DNA of 64,000 bases from positions 1,426,001 through 1,490,000 of the forward strand of contig JAHCVI010000006.1 in NCBI GenBank assembly GCA_019096155.1. The letters are read 5' to 3'. The notes under the pieces are model-generated. The model was not told the DNA's origin, searched no databases, and saw only the letters and a program-made list of their open reading frames with translations. Of the stretch, positions 31,976 through 44,100 are shown in pieces. Numbering within the stretch: the stretch's first letter is position 1; each line of letters starts with the position of its first letter. A program made the position numbers and the translations under genes. This stretch comes from Staphylotrichum longicolle (lineage: Eukaryota > Ascomycota > Sordariomycetes > Sordariales > Chaetomiaceae).

Positions 31976-32712
31976 AGGGAGTTGGTGTTTGAAGCACTGG
32001 AGCAAGAAGATGAGTACTTGGGGCTCTATCTCCTAGACACCTACCTCGCAACAGTCCTGGAATCATATGAGCTAAGGACATCCTCTGGGAGGGAACTAGT
32101 AACTACCGAGGATCGGGGAACGGAAGGAGTCTAGATATGGTATTAAGAATGGTTTAATCTACTACGTATTGAGTACCTTACCTTCCATCATTCTGCTAGA
32201 TTTCAGGAGTCCTTGAACCTGGCGTCGACACCAACTTTGAGAAACAACGCCACGTTTGATGCATTCCGTAAATGTGAAATTCTATCTTACAAGCACTTGG
32301 ACAACCCGGGGAAAGGCAGGAAGAGTAGACGCCAAAGCGCAGTCAGTCAGAAACCAACAAGTCTGCTTTTGGGACGCCCAATTTTCCCCAAACATGATTG
32401 AACTCTAGCTCCGGAATAACCTTGTGATACTGTGATTTGGTTGCATTCAGCCTACCAGAGCGAGCAATCTAATGGCCTGCCTCCTAAGGTCGGACCAATG
32501 GGATGTGGGGGACACAGAGTAATCGGACCCCTACCTCGCTGTCCGAGGTGGTACAGCACTGGTCAGCCCTCACATCCGGTTTCTTCTATGAGCCGAGCAG
32601 ATCCAGACTTTAACTAGACCATGGATTATGGCTTGGAATGCTGCCAAGTCTCAGAGCAAGACCGAGACGGTCTAAGACTTGTTTACACTCACCTTGCGCC
32701 TTGACTCTTAAC
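31976..32712. promoter_or_regulatory. Promoter region of the first cluster P450
   Basis: 0.7 kb between the hypC-like stop and the P450 start, with an exact AflR-type motif at 32536-32546. No gene seen. Confidence 0.6.
32536..32546. promoter_or_regulatory. AflR-type binding motif TCGCTGTCCGA
   Basis: Exact TCG-N5-CGA about 170 bp before the P450 ATG and identical to the motif in the aflI-like promoter. Confidence 0.65.
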
Positions 32713-34287
32713 ATGGGTTCGCAACCAATTCCAGTTGTTGACAACGTGGCTGTCCTGGGACGATCCTCGTTAGTCCTCCTGGTTGGACTCGTCCTACTTT
32801 ACTCGCTGTCTCACGTGTTTTACAACCTTTTTCTTCACCCACTCCGTGATTACCCTGGCCCCTTGTTATGGCGCGCCAGCTCGCTACCATGGAAGTACAC
32901 ACTTCTCCGGGGCACCATGCACCATGATCTCATGCGATACCACCAGCAGTACGGCGACACAGTTCGCATCAAGCCTAACGAGATCAGCTATGCAAATGCC
33001 CAAGCATGGAAGGACATCCACGCTCATGTCCCTGGCCGACCAGAGTTTCTCAAGGATCCCGTCCGGCTGCCCCTTGCGCCCAATGGCATCATGAGCATTC
33101 TTGTCTCAGACACGCGAAACCACGCCCGTTTTCGCAGTCTGTTTGGCCACGCCTTCAGCGACAAGGGGTTGCGCGTGCAGGAGGCAAACATCATTCGCTA
33201 CGCCGATCTGCTCGTGGAGGTTCTCAAGGAGATCGCTGACACTGGCTCCTCGGTTGAGATGGTGCACTACTACAACATGGCGATTTTCGACTCGATCGGC
33301 GCTCTGTCATTCGGCGAATCCTTCAACAGCCTGCGCGACCGCACGCTGCACCCATGGGTCGACGCCATCCACAAGAACCTCAAAAGTGTGGCCATCTCCC
33401 ACGTGCTGCGCAGCATGGGCGTCGAGTTTCTGACTCCGTACGTGCTCCCGCCGGAGCTGCGCGGCAAGCGCGCCGAGAACTACAAGTACGCCATCGAAAA
33501 GGTGCAGCACCGACTCCAGAAGACGGGCGACCAGGGCGACTTCTGGGACCGCGTCATCATCAAGAGCGGCGACGACAACCAGTCGGGCCAGGGCATGAGC
33601 CCCGGCGAGATGCTCAACAACGCCGCCGTCATGGTGGTGGCCGGATCCGAGACCACGTCCTCGGTCCTCTGCGGTGCGACCTTCCTGCTGTGCAAGTTCG
33701 GCAAGCTGGGCAAGGCGACGCACGAGATCCGGTCGACGTTCAAGCGGTCGGAGGACATCAACCTCTTGGCTGTGTCTCAGCTGCCATACTTGACGGCGGT
33801 CATTGATGAGACACTGCGGATGTATCCCGCTGTCCCCGGCCAGCCGCCGCGCGTGGTGCCCGAAGGGGGTGCCATGGTCTGTGGGAAGTTCATCCCTCAA
33901 GATGTAAGTGCAATAGGATCTGAGACATTCAAGATGAAAGACTGACCTCGGCAGATGCGTGTTGGAACGAGCCACCTCGGCACGTACTTTGCGGACTACA
34001 ACTTCACCAAGCCACACGAGTTCATCCCTGAGCGTCACCTTAACAAGACGGACCCGCTGTTCGCAAATGATAACTATGCTGCTTACCAGCCGTGGTCTGT
34101 TGGGGTGCGAAACTGCATCGGACGAAACCTGGCTTATGCGGAGCTGCGCCTGACGCTGGCCAAAGTGCTGTGGCACTACGACCTCGTGCTGGACGAGGCC
34201 AGGACGGGTGACTTTTTGGACCAGAAAATTTGGTCAATCTGGGCAAAGAGGGAGTTGTATGTCAGTGTTTACTCCAGGAAGGACTGA
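32713..34287 (+). CDS. Cytochrome P450 monooxygenase, first cluster copy (CYP60/65-like)
   Basis: Exons 32713-33903 and 33955-34287 give 507 aa. N-terminal membrane anchor SSLVLLVGLVLLYSLSHVFY, proline hinge HPLRDYPGPLLW, I-helix MVVAGSETTSSVL, ExxR in ETLRMYP, PERF-like FIPERH, and heme loop WSVGVRNCIGRNLAYAELRL with the Cys thiolate ligand. The type resembles the isotrichodermin 15-hydroxylase/AvnA-VerB group. In this cluster it could be the averantin hydroxylase (AflG/StcF) or the versicolorin B desaturase (AflL/StcL); the second P450 at 50.5 kb would then be the other. I cannot decide from sequence alone. Confidence 0.9.
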
Positions 34288-34735
34288 GTTATGGGCTCTG
34301 GTTGTTTCTGCGAAGTTTGTTGGGATTTGGGGAGTGTGTTAAGCCCGTCTTTGGCTGAGTCGTAGTACCAGAGACAGAGAATCCACCAAAGAAGCCGGTG
34401 AACCATTTCATTTGTACATGCCTCTTGAAACTTCAAGTTTCTTCCGTTATCAGCCTGTATTAACATGGCACGTTTGAAATGTCATGAGGTGAATACGTAT
34501 GATCAGACTTTGGATTTGTTATTCAGGGTTCAACAGAAACTCATGAATTATTCCAGCAGAAATTGAAGGCGACGAGGCGGGGCAGATCCTTGATGAACAA
34601 CTAACAAAATGCACTGAAACACTAGGTACTAGCAATCACCTTCCACTTACAACCAAAGCTCAATCTAGGTATCCAAGTCCCTTTCATTTGATCCCCACTT
34701 CCGCCAACCTCACTCCCCTAGCCCACTGACCACCC
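34288..34735. other. Convergent 3' flanks
   Basis: Between the P450 and the FAS beta gene, both ending here. No gene seen. Confidence 0.5.
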
Positions 34736-37700
34736 CTATCCCATCCTCTCGACCAACTCTCCCAACACCTCACTCCCCGTCACTTTCCAAACCTTCTCCA
34801 CAAACTCCCTCCCCACCCCAAACACCTCCCCGACCACATTCGGAATCCACCTCCCCACCAGCTCCTCAACCCGAATGTCCTCCACCCGGATATGCTTCGC
34901 CAAATACTCCCTGTAGTCCCCGATCTGGCTCCGCAGCGCGGTCGAGTGAAACGGGATGTCGATCCCCACCAGCGAGATTGTCGCTTTGCCCCTCTGCAGC
35001 GGTTCCGCGTTGGAGAGGCGCTCGGTGGCGGGGATGAGGGCGCGGATTTGGGACCGGAGGGTGGAGGGCGGGATGAGGTGCGGGGTGGGGTGGGTGGAGA
35101 GCGTGTCGGTTATGGTGGTGAGGATGTGCAGGGGGCGGAACTGAGATGGGAAGAGGGCTGTTAATGGAAGCGCGGAGGGTGAGATAAGGGGGGGACGGGG
35201 AGCTTACGTGACCGGCACAGACATACTGCTGAGACCGGATGTTGTAGTTGACGACTTCGAGGAGGAGTTGGGTTTCTTCTGTGATGAGCTGGACGAGGGT
35301 TTGGAAGCAGGTCTCGTCAAAGTCTGCGGAGGTGTTAGCACAACCATCATTTAGGTTGGGTTCGGACTAGAGACAGACCTGGTCCAATGCGAGATGGATC
35401 CGCGGCAACCATGGTGTAATCCGTCCTGCCGTCTGGGTCTCGAGGAAGGGCATTTTGCATCTTGAGTCCCCGATAGTAGATCAACGACAGCAGGCTTTCG
35501 AATGACATGAATGAGCTGCAGGCTCCCAGGGCGGCGTACTCGCCAAGAGAGTGTCCCGCGAACTGCGCGCTTCTCTGAACCACACCCCGAGCCTCGAGAT
35601 GCGCGTACTCGGCCATGTCCATGAGCGCAAGGGCAGGCTGCGAGAACTGGGTTGACATGAGCAGACCCTTAGGGTATGAAAAGGTGTATGACTTGGACTG
35701 GGGTGTCAGCCCTGTGAGAATGGGTTCCTCTCTGCTGCCGCCTCTGGGCAGGAGAACACGCCTCGTCATGGCCAGGTAATTGCCCCTGATGCGTCGGCCA
35801 CGCTCACCCCCAAAATGGATCGTTACGGTTTTAGGGTTGTCCCTGACAATGTGAAGAATTGAGAAACCTGTGAACTGTTGAGTCTACATTCGTCTGGAGC
35901 CACGAGGCTCGAAAGCAAGTGAGACTTACCATAGTGTTCCCGGAGATAGTTTTCCGCTCTATCCCAAAGTGCCTTTGCCTCTGGTCTGGTGGCATACAGC
36001 TGCATGCCCATTCCCTTCTCTTGACTGCCTTGGCCGCAGAACACGTACCCAGTCAACGGCTGCTCGACCTCAGCTTCCGCATCCAGGACCTTCTCTCCAG
36101 TCTCATCATTGAACGTCTGGACCTTGAGAACCATCATTCCATTGTCCATTGCGAAGTGCTGCAGCTCAATCCTCAAGGGATCCTTGGGGAAGACCATGGA
36201 TTCAAAGGAGGCATACCAGCTTCGAAAGCGTGTGCGATCCGCGTCGCCTATTGCCCATTCCACTGCTCGGCGGACAATGGCCGAGGTGTGCATTCCGTGG
36301 ACAACGGTACCATTCAGTCCGGCATACCGCGCAAATACAGGACAGGTATGAATGGGATTCGTATCATGCGAGACTGCCGAGTATGGCGCGCTGCGTGCTG
36401 GAGCTTGTACGATTATTGACGAAGGGCCTGTCCACCCCGCCTGTTCCAACGGCTGTCGTACTGCGGGAGACGCTCCGTGGCGGAGAAGAAACCCGATCAC
36501 GGGATTCCCCGAGCAAGACTCTTCCTCGAAATACACTCTCCCCAGACGGATGGGTTGGGAGGTGCCCCCAGTGCCACAGAGCGTCACAAGGCCAGAAACC
36601 TGTAACAAGGCGATGTCTCCGTCGCTGTTAAACATGGTGTGGGTGGTGAGTTTGAAGCTGAGTTTCTTCCCCACTAAATCAGGGGACTGCTCCTCGAAGA
36701 TCAACCATTTTCGGCTCACCAACAATGCATTGATGATGAGGGACGAAACATCGACCACCAGTTCTGGTTCTTCAACCGAACTGAACTGTTTCTCCAGCCC
36801 GCCAGTGGTGCCGCGGATGAAGAACTCCGTTTCGACCACTACCACGCGCTCCCCGCCCCTTCGGATGTCAGCGGAGACTCGCACCAGCGTGCCTGTTGGC
36901 TTGATGGTGAGCGCCGTGATGCGCGAGAATGTCTTGACAGCGTCTCCAAACTGTAGCGGCCTCGCACCCGGGATGTAACGGAAACGAATCGACCGATGCA
37001 GAAGCTGAAGAAGATTGCAATCCAGGGCTGGAATCATTAAGGGCTTGGTGAGCGCCGTCCATGCCACAACCACGCAGTAGTCGATGGGGACAGTGCCTCT
37101 TGGATTCCATCCCTGAAGTGATGCTGGAGTGCTTTGGTTGATGACCTTCAGGAATTGGTCGACGTGAGACTCAGAAAGGACAACTTCGTCGCCGCAAAAT
37201 TCTGAGCTGAGACCTGCAACTTGGGGTAAGGCTGACGAACGCGTGCTGTCGATCCAGAGGTGGTTGTACAGGGCCTTGATGTTTTCCACATGGATGGTCG
37301 GATCTTCAAATATCGTGAGACCCCCTGGCCCTGACTGCAACTCCAGCAAGAATTGGACTTTAGGTTGCTGCGTCCGGCCAGGTGTTTGAGGCATCAAGGT
37401 GACCGTCACGAATCTCTGATCCTTGAACGTGAGTTGCAGAACCAGATGGGACTTGAACCTGTTGCCACCTCCAGTGACGATCGCGATCTCGTCCGCTGCG
37501 GACTCTGGGGTCCTGCGACGAACTTCAACGGCATCTCCGCCAAGCAGGCGGAACGCCGCCTTGATAGGGTTCCTGACTCTGGAAGTGCCGCGGAATATCC
37601 AGCGCTCTGTTAGGCATGTCTGTGCCCATGATCCTGCGCGGTCGGTAATGTCTCCAATCAGATTGTCGATGTCAACCGACTTGTAATCGTGAGAGACTTG

Positions 37701-40690
37701 ATATCGCGTTGTCGGACCATTAGAGTGGACCTGAACGCCAACAAGGGAACCCAAGTCCCCCTTGCAAAGCAGGGATCGTGACCCCCGTACAGGTGTCATC
37801 CCGGCCTTCTCTAACGCCCGCGCATGAAACTCACAAATGGAGTCCAGGATGTCCTTTGCTGATTCTTCGGAGGTTGTCGAGTACCGGGCGGCCACCGGGC
37901 CCTGAATAACGCAAACGCGGTCGGCGTCTTGCCCAACCACTGCGTCCACATCCTCCGACTGCCAAAGCGAGTCTTTCTTGAACCAAGTTTCAAAGTGTTC
38001 GTCAAGCAGGGGAATGAACGGAACAGGCTTTTGACCTGGACGGCGAAAAGACGCCACCAAGAGCGAGATGTCTTCAGGGTAGAGCGTCTCGTGTGCATCA
38101 TGCCCCAGAGTTTGTCCAAAGCTATGCACCAAAACCTTTGGCTGATGCTCGTCTGGCTTGACACAGTTCGACCGCCCGAACCTCTCATGAGCCAACTGGA
38201 TGAATGCGTGAACGAGCATCCGATAGGACTCGTCTATCCACCGTTGCTGATGGCCAACGTACAAGAGCTGACAAAGACGCCGAAGCACGTCGTCGTATGT
38301 CATCTCTGCCAGGTCGATGTTCCTCCCAAACCTGTCGACGGCGAACCATGGCCGGAAAAAGTCCCTGTTGAGGCGGTCGGCAATCTCCTCTTGGTGGAGA
38401 CGAAGATAATCCACACGTTTAGCCTTGTCTCTGATGGAGAATATCCGTTGATCGAACTCCTTCCACACCATCATGCCGCGTGTTGCCAACACGTGTATAA
38501 GCTGTCCCATTTCGGACTCGACTGTGATCACACCTCCGGTAGGTTGGTCGAAGGACCCGTGCCAGTGCGCATCGTCCATCCCCTCTGCCTTGATGATCAG
38601 GTCCTTGGCTTGGGGTGAAGTGTGTGCCTCCTTTGCCACCATCATGCGGCTGCCAAGCAGCACACCGTCGAAAGGCATGGATGGGTGGCCAAACGTGTGT
38701 GCCCACTCTCCAGTGAGGAAGGGGACGGTGTCGTCTCCGCTGCCAAACCCGCTGCCGGCAATAAGCACGATATTGGAACATCTCCTGATCCGTCCGTAGG
38801 TGGCCAAAATGGGCTGGTAAAAGTCCTCCCAGGAATGATGACCGCCTGCGCGGCCCCCAGTCCACTGCAGTCCAATGGGAAAATGCGGATATTCCTGGGC
38901 AATGGCGACCACTTGCTGGATGGCAGCCAGAGAACCTGGTTTGAACGAGATGTGGCGAAGACCTGGGATGGACTCGATGTAGTCCTTGACAACTTCAGGA
39001 GAAGGAATGCCAGCGCCGATGGTGATCCCGTCGATCGGGATGCCGTCACCCGCCAGCCTTCGTAGCACAGAGACCTGCCAGGCAATGGTCTTGGGGTTGG
39101 CATAGAGCAGATTGCAAGTAATACCCCGACCAGGGGGGATTGTGGCTGCCAGCTTGCAAAGAGCTGCCTCAAATCCCTTCTCCTCCCAGTACCCACCCCC
39201 TGCCAGCTCGACATGGTATCCGGCATCCATCACCGCCGCGACAAAGTCACATGGCACCGTTGTGGGTGTCATGCCGGCCACCATAACGGGCGGTGTACCA
39301 AACAATCTAGTCATCTTGGTCTCGAGCCGGGTGATTCCATGCTCATCTTCCACAAGCCGAGGGCTGAACATTTCCTTCCAATTTGAGGATGGTGGCGGGA
39401 TCTCCCTGGCGAGCAACTCAGCGCGGCCGCCCAGGCCTCGTGAACCGGGACGGTCCGAGATTTGAATCACCCGCAGGCCAGTGCCCTCAGCCAAGTCGTT
39501 AACGAGGGTGCCGATTTGACCCGGGCCAAAGTCCAAGACATGTGTGGCGCCCCCGGCTGTGACGCTTCGCACGGCAAGGGGCCAGTCGACTGCATCGACC
39601 GTGACCGCCCGGACAAGAATCGAGAGCAAGTCGTTCGACTTCAGGTCTTGGAGATTTTGTCCAGTGGATGTGTGGTACACGGGAATGCCAAGGATGCCGC
39701 CCGTCAAACCTATTTCTGGCATATGTTTGCGTACCAAGGTGTCAACTTGGGCCAGGTAGGGGCTGTGATATGGGGCGGAAATGGGAAGAAACTGTGCGTC
39801 GACGGTTGGTTTGCGGTTGTGAAAAAGGACTCTGGTCTGATCGAGGTTGTCGGGAGCCTTGATTTGCCGGAGACGCACACAGACGGTGCGGAGGGAAGAC
39901 GGTGGACCGGCCAGGATAAACCTGTCCCTTGAATTGACGAGTGCCACATGCACTGTCTTACTCCCGTCTTCCTGAATCTTGTTGGTGGCCTGCACCAATT
40001 GTTCAACACGATGCTTGTCCAATCCGGATATGCTCAGCATTGAGGAAGGGGAGCCTTCGCCGTGATCGGTGCAGTCCGCCGTTGCTGCGGAAGAAACCGT
40101 TGAAGGAGGAGCCACATGGTGTGACTCCAGTCCGACCCAAAATGAGACACGAATGGCTTCGTCGCATGCCTCGTAGAATGTGGTCCAGCTGTCGGATTTT
40201 GCCACGACAACGGCCGCAAATAATCCTTGAGAATGCCCCGTAAGACCATGGAGAACCCGTCGAAGCTGTCCAGGATCAAACCCAAGCGATTGACATGTGA
40301 TGCAATATTGCGCCAGACTGAGAAGGGTGTTGATGGGAAAGCTGATAGGAGACAGGCTCAGGTGCTCGGGAGCCGGAGCCTCTTCTGGGTTGTTCAGCCA
40401 TGTTCGCAGGTCGAAGCCCAAATCTTCGAAGAAGCCACTGCTGTGAGGCTGAGAAGCAAGCCCAAAGATTGTGTGCGATGACCTCTTGACGAGTGTTTGT
40501 AAGGGACGATTGGTGTCGATGGGTGAGCTCACGCAACTCGTCGAGTGCTGTCAAGTTATTGGTGCCCTGGCCTCCGAATATGCCACATACTCTTGCTTTT
40601 CCTTCGAGAACAGCCTCAACGAGCGGAACTGCGCTGGTTGTCGTGGCTTTCCACAGACTGCGGACATAGGTCGTTCTGGCGAGTCATCGT
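34736..40690 (-). CDS. aflB: Fatty acid synthase beta subunit for hexanoyl starter (AflB/HexB-StcK type)
   Basis: Terminal exons are 35867-35379, 35323-35208 and 35140-34736; the main exon runs from 35930 upstream past 40.5 kb. Domain order along the protein: acetyltransferase (IFGGQGTNNLTALDELRELT, then TGHSQGLFAAVV with the active Ser), enoyl reductase (PPVMVAGMTPTTVPCDFVAA, GITIGAGIPSPEVV, LQWTGGRAGGHHSWEDFYQP), hot-dog dehydratase (DTNPIHTCPVFARYAGLNG, VVHGMHTSAIVRR) and malonyl/palmitoyl transferase (FCGQGSQEKGMGMQLY, FAGHSLGEYAALGACSSF). It ends GIDIPFHSTALRSQI...VGEVF. With the alpha subunit it would make the C6 starter loaded on the anthraquinone PKS. The 5' end is uncertain: no ATG lies in frame before GGQG, and a small upstream exon with an acceptor near 40.68 kb is likely. 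Confidence 0.9.
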
Positions 40691-41199
40691 GACCGTCATG
40701 ATGCCGTTCAGCGTCCATCCAAGGCAAAGCGTTGAGGCTGGAACCCATGAGTGAGGATGCGGGCAGCCGCATGGAAAGCAGACATTACAAACCAGGAAGC
40801 AAGGGTCTGAGAGGCTTGCTACAGTCCAGCAACCTGGTGCCCATTGAGGATCTGCAGCAATCGGAGTGCGAGCTGAAGGTCCAGTGTCAAGTCTCACCCT
40901 AGCTCGGGCACTCCACCCCTGATTTCAGCTCCACACGAAGCGACCCAACGTTTCGGTGACCGTTCCAGGCTCGGGCTACAACCAAAACACGAGCGGGGCG
41001 TGCAATGCCTTGCCAGGCCGTCATTGCCACCCAAGCATGGTTCTGTGTCCTTCCAAACCCCTTTACGGTTGCTGTAACTTTTCATGCGATCCCGAATGTT
41101 GCTGGTGCCCACCGTTCTCAAAGGCATGTCCAATTCTCTGGTTAGACTTGCAGGATTTTGCTGCCTGTCACAATATTGAACGGCCAATATCGATGTGCG
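40691..41199. promoter_or_regulatory. Bidirectional promoter, FAS beta / FAS alpha
   Basis: Roughly 0.5 kb between the divergent FAS genes; exact limits depend on the short first exons. It contains an exact AflR-type motif at 40861-40871. Confidence 0.65.
40861..40871. promoter_or_regulatory. AflR-type binding motif TCGGAGTGCGA
   Basis: Exact TCG-N5-CGA between the two FAS genes. Confidence 0.6.
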
Positions 41200-44100
41200 A
41201 TGAAAAAACAAGCCATGGATGAGAAATCCATTGCCCACCAACTGCTGGTGGAGCTCTTGGTGTACGGAAAACTGAATCTGTTCCATCCGTGTCCCTGTTG
41301 AACGTCACTGACTTGGAGTTTCTCAGTCATCAGTTTGCGTTTCCTGTCAAATGGTAAGCCTTGCTCAAACTTGTCTGATACCTAGGTTAACCCCGGGTTG
41401 CTCACTGCGTTCAGGACCGACACGCAAGACAGTTTATTGTCTGGCTCCAACGCAGTCTCGCGCTTGGTTGAGTTGGGCCCATCAAGAGTGTTAGCCAACT
41501 TGGGGAAGAAGACTCTCTTACGGAAGCTTGCTCGCGGGGAGAAACCGGCCGACACCTCTGTGCAATTCCTGGCCAGCACTCTCGACACCAAAGAGTTGTT
41601 TTATGAATACGATACCCAGGAACTCGCCAGTAACAATACTCCAACAACGACGCCATCCCTAGCCAACACTGCAGCATTGCCAGCATCTGAGGCAACCCAA
41701 CGCGTGACTCCGATCGTCCAGACGCCAACAACAACCAAGACGGCACCCATTGAAGACCGTCCGCTGTTAGGAACTGACATTGTGCAAATCTTGGTCGCGC
41801 GCAAGTTGAAGAGATCCATTGCAGATTTGCCTACATCCAAGTCGATCAAGGATCTATGTGGAGGTACATGCAGTTGCTCGTCCCTCACAACCCCGACTCC
41901 AGCCCCTAACCTACCAACCTCTCTCCCCAACCCAAATCCGGAACCCCTTATTTTTTGCCACTTTACCGGACGAGCCTAACAGATGGATTCATGCTACAGG
42001 AAAATCAACGCTTCAAAATGAGCTCATCGGAGACCTACACAGCGAATACAGCTCTCTCCCGGACAGGCCGGAGGACATGCCCCTGCAGGAGCTCGGGGCC
42101 AACCTCGACCCTGAACGGGCATTGGGAAAGACTTCGGCGGCCCTGATCGCCAAACTAATTGCCTCTAAGATGCCGGCAGGGTTCAGTACCACCTCGATTC
42201 GCACACGCCTGGCCGAGAAGTGGGGTTTAGGACCACAACGACAGACCGCAGTCCTGCTCCGTGCTTTGGCGGACGAGCCTCAAACACGACTCTCATCGGT
42301 CGAGGCAGCCGAGCAATATTGGGATCATGCCGTTTTTACGTACGGCATGTCATGCGGTATTAACCTTCAAGAACGAAGCCTAACCGCACAGGGCGAGGAA
42401 TCAACCTCGCGATTGGTTGATGCTTCAGTTGTGAAAGGTTTGACTGAAACACACAAGCGGATGGCCATGAAGCAGTACCAGGCCCTCGCCGAGTACTTGC
42501 AGTCAGAGCTAACAACAAGTTCGGCCCCTGAGTCAACCACACAACTTCTTGTTGAGCTGCAACGGCAGTTAGACACATGGACCTCAGAGTTCTCTGACGA
42601 TTTCTTGTCCGGGATCAAGCCGAGGTTCGATGCAAACAAGGCAAGAAAATTTGGCAGCTGGTGGAATAACGCAAGGGAGGATATCATGGCCCTGTACCAT
42701 GACCGACTCGTTGACAACCCCTTGCTAAACGGCGAGAGAGCATTGTGCGACTTTATTCATCGCGTCGCGACCCGAGGCGACCATCAGCTTCTGGTCTTGG
42801 TTGAGACTCTGGCCCGCGGTAACTACCCAAACGCTCTGTCCGAGATTTCCAAACGTCTTCAACGCGAGGTAGCATTGGGCGTGGACAAACCTCCAGCCGC
42901 CCTGCTAACCCCGCTCACCACCGCCCCGCGGACGACAGTCGCCCAAGACGGCACCATCGAATACACCGAAGTCCCACGACCCGGCTTCTCCGGCCCAACC
43001 GCCTACGCAGACTTCCTCACCCAGCGCGTCGCCACACCGCATCCCAACATCCACGCCCCAGCCATCCACATCCAATCCCTCTCCTCCCAACCCCCAACCG
43101 ACCTCACCCCGCTCTTCCTCGGCACCCTCACCACCGCCCTCACCTCTGGCCTCACCTTCGCCAACAAAACAATCCTCATCACCGGCGCCGGCCAAAACTC
43201 CATCGGCAGCGAGCTCATCCGCCTGCTCCTCGCGGGCGGCGCCCGCGTTCTCGCCACCACCAGCCGCGCCCCGAGCGCCGCAGCCCCTTACTTCCAGCGC
43301 CTGTACCGTGACCACGGTGCAAAGGGGTCGACCTTGCATCTCCTGCCGTTCAACCAGGCCAGCGCACAGGACTGCGAGCGGCTCGTTGACCACGTCTTTG
43401 ATGGCGAGGGGTTTGGCGATGTGGACGCAATCGTCCCCTTCGCGGCCACGCCCGAGGGAGGGGTGGAGGTGGATGGAGTCGGGGCGGCGAACGAGCTGGC
43501 GCATCGGTTGATGCTGGTCAATGTGATGAGGCTGTTGGGCAGGGTGGTCAGGCGGAAGCGGGAGGGGGGCATCGAGTGCCATCCGACGCAGGTGGTGCTG
43601 CCGCTGTCGCCGAACCATGGGATTTTTGGCGGTGATGGGTTGTATGCGGAGTCGAAGCTGGGGCTGGAGAGTCTTTTGAGGAGGGTCAAGTCTGAGTCGT
43701 GGGGCGGGGAGCTGTCGGTGTGTGGGGTGGAGATTGGGTGGACGCGGTCGACGGGGTTGATGACCGGGAATGATGTGGTGGCAGAGGCGGTTGAGAGGGA
43801 GGGCGTCATGACGTTCTCGGCGCAGGAGATGGCGGTGAATATTGCCGTGGTGATGGCGCAGGAGTTTGCTGATCTCTGCGAGGACGGGCCTGTTCACGCC
43901 GATTTTGGTGGAGGACTCCGCGGGCTGGGAGACTGCCATGTTGTTCTGGCCAACGCACGAAACGAGATCAACTTGGCTGCTGAGATTGCAAGGGCGGTTA
44001 AGGCTGAGGACGATCTTGAGCGTGCCGTTACGGGTCAGACAATGCCGCCACCGGCACCTCAGCCACCAAAGAGGAAGACCATGCTCACTGTGGGGTTTCC

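Noticed and set aside
40894..41286. 130-aa minus-strand frame between the FAS genes
   Set aside because: It covers the first exon of FAS alpha on the other strand and has no similarity to the FAS beta N-terminus.
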